DNA from: Desulfarculaceae bacterium
Lineage (GTDB): Bacteria > Desulfobacterota > Desulfobacteria > Desulfobacterales > Desulfobacteraceae
Direction: 5' to 3'
Assembly (NCBI GenBank): GCA_021737205.1
Contig: JAIPEK010000067.1
Coordinates: 1 to 9,545 of the forward strand
DNA length: 9,545 bases
The notes under the pieces are model-generated. The model was not told the origin of the DNA, ran no database searches, and saw only the letters and a list, made by a program, of their open reading frames with translations. Made by a program: the position numbers and the translations under genes. Each line of letters begins with the position of its first letter. Position 1 is the stretch's first letter. Shown piece by piece: positions 5,969 through 9,545 of this stretch.

Positions 5969-6424
5969 ATGATAAGTGAGACGATTGTGGTTCGATGCAT
6001 GCATTGCAGCACCAAAAACCGGGTGGCGCTGTCAAGAATGGATGAAGGCCCCAAGTGTGGTAAATGCGGATCCTCTCTTCCGGATCCCCGTTTGGACGCT
6101 CCTGTGGACATTACGGATGCAAGTTTCGAGTCCGAGGTGATGCAGTCTCCCGTCCCTGTTCTGGTGGACTGCTGGGCACCCTGGTGCGGGCCTTGCAAAA
6201 CCATGGGGCCGGTTCTGGACACGCTTGCTTCGGAATACAGGGGAAAAGTGAAAGTCGCCAAGCTGAATGTAGACGAGAATCAGGGGGCCGCTTCCAGATT
6301 CAGCATCATGAGTATTCCCACATTGCTTTTCGTAAAAGACGGCCAAATCCTGGACACGGCGACCGGTGCACTGCCGAAACAGGAGATTTCAGGCCGCATG
6401 GACCAAATGCTCCTGTCGGAATAA
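5969..6424 (+). CDS. Thioredoxin with N-terminal zinc ribbon (thioredoxin 2 / TrxC-type)
   Basis: Cytoplasmic disulfide reductase of 151 aa. The N-terminal zinc ribbon has C10-x2-C13 and C30-x2-C33, as in thioredoxin 2. The thioredoxin domain (about 45-151) has VLVDCWAPWCGPCK with the active dithiol C73-G-P-C76 and the buried Asp67 (E. coli Asp26), then SIPTLLFVKDG with the cis-Pro117. An extra cysteine, C68, follows the buried Asp. Last gene of the plus-strand operon; the next gene is convergent and only 36 bases away, and no clear terminator hairpin is visible between them. The ferredoxin:thioredoxin reductase chain encoded at 884-1213 is a plausible electron donor, although a thioredoxin reductase elsewhere could also serve. 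It may repair or regulate thiols in the enzymes encoded upstream (inference). Confidence 0.93.
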   Translation: MISETIVVRCMHCSTKNRVALSRMDEGPKCGKCGSSLPDPRLDAPVDITDASFESEVMQSPVPVLVDCWAPWCGPCKTMGPVLDTLASEYRGKVKVAKLNVDENQGAASRFSIMSIPTLLFVKDGQILDTATGALPKQEISGRMDQMLLSE

Positions 6425-6460
6425 CGGGTCGCCGGTCCGATAAAAGGTCAGTCAAAAAGT

Positions 6461-6795
6461 TTAGTCGAGCACTTCCATGAGCTTGCTGCAGCAGGGCGGA
6501 ATCCGGTCCCCCTTTTTCAACGTGGCGAATTTGTTGCAGGTCTGACAGTAACACGTGCAGTCCTGGTCCGCATATACTTCCGGATAGGTTTCGGCATCGG
6601 TCGTTTCGCTGCTGTCTCCTTCAATGGCGAAGCGGGCCAGAGAATCTTCGGACGGTACGTACTGGCCGATGGGGACCAGTTTTTTGTTAAACCGGACACA
6701 GTCGACGACGGTGCGCCACAAAGCTTCAAGCTTGTTTTTTCATCAGCCGTCTCAGGGGTGAATTCTACCAGGTTGTTTTTGACATCGATTTTCAT
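6461..6795 (-). pseudogene. Small cysteine-rich protein, frame broken at an A6 run
   Basis: Not a family I recognise. Reading from the ATG at 6795 (after AAAGGAC, 24 bases past the DsrE-like stop) gives 20 sensible residues up to TADEK. Then the frame must move back one base at the six-A run (plus-strand T6, 6735-6740) to continue as NKLEALWRTVVDCVRF and reach a TAG-independent end at the TAA at 6461-6463. The joined product would be 111 aa. Its C-terminus has CTCYCQTC (C80, C82, C84, C87) and PPCCSK (C102, C103), a CxxC...CC layout like the desulforedoxin metal site. The downstream frame has no credible start of its own: a TTG at 6721 without a ribosome binding site and a TGA just above it. 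One missing A would explain everything; sequencing error, true mutation or -1 recoding remain possible. Confidence 0.7.
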
Positions 6796-6819
6796 GATCG
6801 TATGTCCTTTATTCGTTTG

Positions 6820-7167
6820 CTAAAAAGTAATGAGTTCATATCCTTGTTTCCTGTATGCAGTCATGGATGGATGTCCGCTCATATCATCGAGAAGGGACAG
6901 GTCCTGGGCCAAAGCCGCGTCCAGAGTTCCCAGCTTGTTCGCACACGCCTTGCAGACCCCTTCGATCAGGTTTTTCTCTTTTGCTTCGGTCCAGAGTTTG
7001 TGCAGCATGTGATCCTCTTTTGCAAGTTCGGGAATCAGTTTTACGCTCCCGCCTTCCATAACGATGTTTCCTTCGACCCCTTTTGACTTCATATCAAGCG
7101 CATTAAGCAGCACATGGATAAAACACATGGGATCCGGGTTGAATACAAACAGTATCGCTTTTTCCAT
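6820..7167 (-). CDS. DsrE-like small protein (sulfur-relay/peroxiredoxin-like fold)
   Basis: A 115-aa protein of the DsrE/DsrF-like superfamily, judged from the N-terminal AILFVFNPDPMCFIHVLLNALDM, the GNIVMEGGSVKLIPEL strand-helix and the GVCKACANKLG segment placing C72-x2-C75 at the spot where DsrE-type proteins carry their active cysteine. Members of the superfamily bind or transfer persulfide sulfur, but many close relatives have no known function, so only the fold is claimed. ATG 7167 follows GGAGGTG with 5-base spacing; the frame stays open to 7281, without a ribosome binding site. First gene of a two-gene minus-strand unit, divergent from the rubredoxin-reductase operon, with which it may share a regulatory palindrome. 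C15 and the CKAC pair could form a redox centre. Confidence 0.72.
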   Translation of the reverse strand: MEKAILFVFNPDPMCFIHVLLNALDMKSKGVEGNIVMEGGSVKLIPELAKEDHMLHKLWTEAKEKNLIEGVCKACANKLGTLDAALAQDLSLLDDMSGHPSMTAYRKQGYELITF

Positions 7168-7224
7168 TTTCACCTCCGGGTTTGGGTTGGATGAATCGAG
7201 TATACACCTTATAATCTTTATTGA

Positions 7225-7240
7225 TTCAATTTTTGTGCCA
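7225..7240 (-). promoter_or_regulatory. Weak -24/-12-like element upstream of DsrE-like gene
   Basis: The minus strand reads TGGCACAAAAATTGAA. The -24 half is a perfect TGGCAC and the spacing is right, but the invariant GC of the -12 half is GA, a serious mismatch. Its position 58 bases before the ATG is suitable. A sigma-70 alternative on the same strand is TTGAAT with TATACT 19 bases later. Confidence 0.2.
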
Positions 7241-7321
7241 CATGGGCTCAAACGAGAAGAACCGATGCCGGAAGCCTTCAAAAATTCAGGTGATTTTTTG
7301 TGTCACTGTTTTGTTCTGTTT

Positions 7322-7339
7322 TGATACACTGGTGTATCA
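7322..7339. promoter_or_regulatory. 18-bp palindromic operator candidate
   Basis: TGATACACTGGTGTATCA has two perfect 8-bp arms around a 2-bp centre, which is the size expected for a dimeric helix-turn-helix regulator. A second site with one intact arm (GATACAC, 7412-7418) and a decayed partner (GTGTTTTC, 7422-7429) lies just after the promoter of the FAD oxidoreductase operon. I do not recognise the consensus; it is not Rex, PerR or Fur as I know them. Confidence 0.55.
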
Positions 7340-7370
7340 TGAAACAATCAAAAGGAAATCCGTTTTTGGG

Positions 7371-7401
7371 TTGAAAAAGCTCAGAGATGGTATATTATAA
7401 T
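7371..7401 (+). promoter_or_regulatory. Candidate promoter of the FAD oxidoreductase operon
   Basis: TTGAAA (7371-7376) and a consensus TATAAT (7396-7401) with a long 19-base spacer. The palindrome at 7322-7339 lies about 50 bases upstream of the -10, and the degenerate copy begins 11 bases downstream of it, around the likely transcription start. This arrangement suits a repressor or a redox-responsive switch. Confidence 0.45.
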
Positions 7402-7548
7402 GAGTATATCCGATACACAAGGTGTTTTCTGTTTCATTATTTTATCGGCACAATGTTTGCGACAGCAGTACACACGTTGGGTAATAGCCACCAAGTGATC
7501 GTATAGGCCACACGGTCATATTGAACAAGTCTTGTATTTGGAGGAATC

Positions 7549-8682
7549 ATGAAAAGATATCTGATTATCGGAAACGGTGTCGCCGGCACAACCGCCGCCC
7601 AGAGCATACGCGAGCTTGACAGGGACGGAGCAGTGACCATTGTTACGGAAGAAAGTGTACCGTTTTACAGCCGGATCAAGCTGCCGGATTATGTGGCTGG
7701 CTCGCAGGATGTTGATGATATCATCATCCGGAAAGACAAGTGGTACAAGGACCAGGATGTGGAACTGAACCTCGATGTCGTCATTGATGATATCGACCCG
7801 GAACTGAAGGTTGCAGTGGATCGGAACGGAAAGTCGTATCCCTATGACACGCTTTTGCTCGCCACCGGGAGTTATTCTTTTATTCCGCCGATTGAAGGAA
7901 GCGGTACCGGTAATGTGTTCGCCCTGAAAACGGTTGCGGATGCGGACCGGATTATCCAGGCAAGCGAGGGGATAAAAAATGCCACGGTCATCGGCGGCGG
8001 GCTTCTGGGCCTGGAAGCGGGGAACGCCCTTTTGAAAAGAGGGATTACCGTCTCGGTTGTCGAATTCTTTGACAGGCTTCTGCCCAGGCAGCTGGACACC
8101 GAAGGAGCCGCACTTTTACAGAAAATGATGGAAGATATGGGATTCGTTTTTCACCTGGGCGCAAAAACCGAAAAGATCCTGGGAGCCGAAAAAGTGCAAG
8201 GTGTGCAGCTGGATTCGGGCAGTGTGATCGATTCGGATCTGGTTCTTTTTTCCACCGGTGTCAGGTCCAGGCTCGAGCTTGCCGAAAAACTTGGGGTTGA
8301 GACGGATAAATCAATTGTGGTGAACGCTTCGATGGAAACCTCCGGAAAAGGGATATACGCAGCCGGGGATGCCGCCCAGGTGGAGGACCTGAACTTCTGC
8401 ATCTGGCCTGAAGCGCAGGAGCAGGGGCGAGTGGCCGGCATCAACATGGCCGGCGGAAAGGAGAGTTTCAAGCGCATCGTTCCCTCGAACCGGCTTAAAG
8501 TGGCCGGTATAAACCTTGCATCTGCAGGAGACATAGATCAGGACAATAAACTGGAGCATGAGGTGGAGAAAACCGAGACGGTGTACAAAAAGATTGTTAA
8601 AAAGGACGGGGCCGTTGTCGGATGTATCATGCTCGGCAATACAAACGGATTCTCCGATATCGTCAAGACCATGAAAGCTTGA
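7549..8682 (+). CDS. FAD/NAD(P)-dependent oxidoreductase, rubredoxin reductase type
   Basis: A 377-aa two-dinucleotide-fold flavoprotein. FAD-binding GNGVAG at 8-13, then PFYSRIKLPDYVAG, a segment typical of the rubredoxin/nitrite-reductase subgroup. LLLATGS is at 102-108, the NAD(P)-binding GGGLLGLEAG at 149-158, and the second FAD motif GIYAAGDAAQ at 268-277. The C-terminal domain is short and lacks the BFD-type [2Fe-2S] region of assimilatory nitrite reductases. Being first in an operon with rubrerythrin (gap 68 bases) and desulfoferrodoxin, it most likely moves electrons from NAD(P)H to rubredoxin or directly to these rubredoxin-like centres, as NADH:rubredoxin oxidoreductase does in clostridia. 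GGAG sits 4 bases before the ATG. A nitrite reductase accessory or CoA-disulfide reductase role is less likely given the neighbours. Confidence 0.82.
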   Translation: MKRYLIIGNGVAGTTAAQSIRELDRDGAVTIVTEESVPFYSRIKLPDYVAGSQDVDDIIIRKDKWYKDQDVELNLDVVIDDIDPELKVAVDRNGKSYPYDTLLLATGSYSFIPPIEGSGTGNVFALKTVADADRIIQASEGIKNATVIGGGLLGLEAGNALLKRGITVSVVEFFDRLLPRQLDTEGAALLQKMMEDMGFVFHLGAKTEKILGAEKVQGVQLDSGSVIDSDLVLFSTGVRSRLELAEKLGVETDKSIVVNASMETSGKGIYAAGDAAQVEDLNFCIWPEAQEQGRVAGINMAGGKESFKRIVPSNRLKVAGINLASAGDIDQDNKLEHEVEKTETVYKKIVKKDGAVVGCIMLGNTNGFSDIVKTMKA

Positions 8683-8750
8683 TATGGCGGGTCCGGTATC
8701 TGAATAAACCGCAAAATTTTAAAAAAATGTAAAGTACACAGGAGGAATCA

Positions 8751-9329
8751 ATGAGCAAGTTGAAAGGGACACAGACTGAAAAAAATCTTTTAAAAGCATT
8801 TGCAGGAGAATCCCAGGCAAGAAACCGGTACACGTATTTCGCATCCCAGGCCAAAAAAGAAGGATTCGTACAGATCTCCCACATATTCGAAGAAACTGCA
8901 AATCATGAGAAAGAGCATGCCAAAAGGCTTTTCAAGTATCTCGACAGCGGTGAGGACCTCGAGGTCACGGCTGCATTTCCGGCAGGCGCCATGTCCGATA
9001 CCGTAACCAACCTTACGGAGGCCGCTGCAGGCGAAAATCACGAGTATTCTTCAATGTATCCCGAATTTGCAGCTACGGCAAAAGAGGAAGGATTCGAGGA
9101 AATTGCAAAGACCTTTGAGTCCATCGCGGTGGCGGAACAGTACCACGAACGGCGGTACCTGGCCCTGAAGAATAACATTGAAAACAACCGGGTGTTCAAA
9201 AAAGAGAGTACGGTGCAATGGAGATGCAGGAACTGCGGGTACAACCATGAAGGAGATCGGGCTCCTGAAAAGTGTCCTGCATGTGATCATCCCAAGGCCC
9301 ATTTTGAACTTTTGAAAGAAAATTATTAA
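8751..9329 (+). CDS. rbr: Rubrerythrin
   Basis: Cytoplasmic peroxidase of anaerobes (192 aa, usual size) that reduces H2O2 to water with electrons from rubredoxin. The N-terminal four-helix domain carries the diiron ligand pattern: GESQARNRY (Glu20), HEKEHAKR (Glu53, His56), GENHEYSSMY (Glu95, Glu98) and AVAEQYHERRY (Glu129, His132). The C-terminal rubredoxin domain has W-R-C159-x2-C162-x12-C175-x2-C178 and the PEKCPAC signature. AGGAGG lies 4-9 bases upstream of the ATG. Flanked by the FAD oxidoreductase and desulfoferrodoxin on the same strand, it completes a pathway from NAD(P)H to peroxide. All catalytic residues appear intact. Confidence 0.97.
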   Translation: MSKLKGTQTEKNLLKAFAGESQARNRYTYFASQAKKEGFVQISHIFEETANHEKEHAKRLFKYLDSGEDLEVTAAFPAGAMSDTVTNLTEAAAGENHEYSSMYPEFAATAKEEGFEEIAKTFESIAVAEQYHERRYLALKNNIENNRVFKKESTVQWRCRNCGYNHEGDRAPEKCPACDHPKAHFELLKENY

Positions 9330-9351
9330 TAATCAACAAAGGAGGCAAGTT

Positions 9352-9545
9352 ATGGCTGAAAAGCTCGGAATTTACAAATGCGGCAAATGCGGCAATATCG
9401 TGGAAGTCCTTCATGCGGAAAAACCCCCGGTCATGTGCTGCGGGCAGAATATGGAGCGCGTGGTGGAGAATACGGTTGATGCGGCCAAGGAAAAACATGT
9501 GCCGGTTCTGGAAAAGATTGACGGCGGATACAAGGTAAAAGTGGG
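9352..9545 (+). CDS. dfx: Desulfoferrodoxin / superoxide reductase, class I (partial)
   Basis: The first 64 residues of a two-iron superoxide reductase, which reduces superoxide to H2O2 without making O2. The N-terminal desulforedoxin domain has the FeS4 ligands C10-x2-C13 and C29-C30 (YKCGKCGNIVEV, MCCG), placing it in the class with center I. The linker leads to EKHVPVLEK, where His49 is the first ligand of the catalytic center II and Glu47/Lys48 are the conserved catalytic pair. The remaining histidines and the axial cysteine lie beyond the right edge. AAAGGAGG at 9338-9345 precedes the ATG. The gene follows rubrerythrin by 22 bases, so the peroxide it makes can be removed by its operon partner. 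Confidence 0.96.
   Translation, partial: MAEKLGIYKCGKCGNIVEVLHAEKPPVMCCGQNMERVVENTVDAAKEKHVPVLEKIDGGYKVKV

Larger units (their letters stand above)
7168..7548. other. Divergent intergenic region (381 bp), no gene seen
   Basis: Separates the DsrE-like unit from the FAD oxidoreductase operon. No convincing coding sequence is visible: open frames here lack ribosome binding sites and family similarity. It holds an 18-bp palindrome (7322-7339), a degenerate second copy at 7412-7428, candidate promoters in both directions and about 140 bases of untranslated leader before the FAD oxidoreductase gene. Confidence 0.6.

Noticed and set aside
6425..6460. Possible bidirectional terminator between the convergent thioredoxin and cysteine-rich genes
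   Set aside because: The 36-base gap contains no stem of useful length and no T-run on either strand.
7290..7318. GTGA-N9-TCAC and CAAAAAT...ATTTTTTG repeats, considered as CRP/FNR/HcpR-like site or terminator
   Set aside because: The spacing is wrong for the CRP/FNR family (TGTGA-N6-TCACA) and the stem is AT-only, so neither reading is persuasive.
8683..8750. Possible internal promoter or terminator between the FAD oxidoreductase and rubrerythrin
   Set aside because: AT-rich but without a recognisable -35/-10 pair or a stable stem; only the ribosome binding site is clear.

Overview
This window looks like part of the chromosome of a strictly anaerobic, probably sulfate-reducing deltaproteobacterium (Desulfobacterota, perhaps Desulfobacterales). 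That placement is inferred from gene content: a two-subunit 2-oxoacid:acceptor oxidoreductase, a ferredoxin:thioredoxin reductase catalytic chain next to a glutaredoxin, a DsrE-like protein, rubrerythrin, desulfoferrodoxin and a rubredoxin-reductase-type flavoprotein. No rRNA, tRNA, CRISPR array, insertion sequence or phage gene is visible. Genes are packed tightly behind strong AGGAGG-type ribosome binding sites.

There are four blocks. (1) Minus strand, 1-1470, read right to left: glutaredoxin, ferredoxin:thioredoxin reductase beta chain, citrate synthase (runs off the left edge). (2) Plus strand, 1708-6424, divergent from block 1: korA-like and korB-like subunits, an FMN-dependent 2-hydroxyacid oxidase/dehydrogenase fused to an N-terminal rubrerythrin-type rubredoxin domain, a short flavodoxin, and a thioredoxin with an N-terminal zinc ribbon. 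(3) Minus strand, 6461-7167: a DsrE-like protein followed by a small cysteine-rich protein whose frame is broken at a run of six A. (4) Plus strand, 7549-9545, divergent from block 3: rubredoxin/nitrite-reductase-type FAD oxidoreductase, rubrerythrin, and desulfoferrodoxin (runs off the right edge).

My reading of how they work together is inference. Blocks 1 and 2 join central carbon oxidation (citrate synthase, 2-oxoacid oxidation to acyl-CoA, a 2-hydroxyacid to 2-oxoacid step) to low-potential carriers (ferredoxin, flavodoxin, rubredoxin domain) and a thiol branch (ferredoxin to reductase to thioredoxin/glutaredoxin). Block 4 is a recognisable superoxide and peroxide reduction set fed by NAD(P)H through rubredoxin. 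Block 3 is a less understood sulfur/thiol pair.

The two divergent intergenic regions are the most interesting non-coding parts. The 1471-1707 region has a perfect 10-bp inverted repeat exactly midway between two outward-facing GG-N10-GC (sigma-54-like) elements, plus a set of interleaved inverted repeats. The 7168-7548 region has a perfect 18-bp palindrome and a degenerate second copy. The most interesting protein is the rubredoxin-FMN hydroxyacid oxidase fusion.
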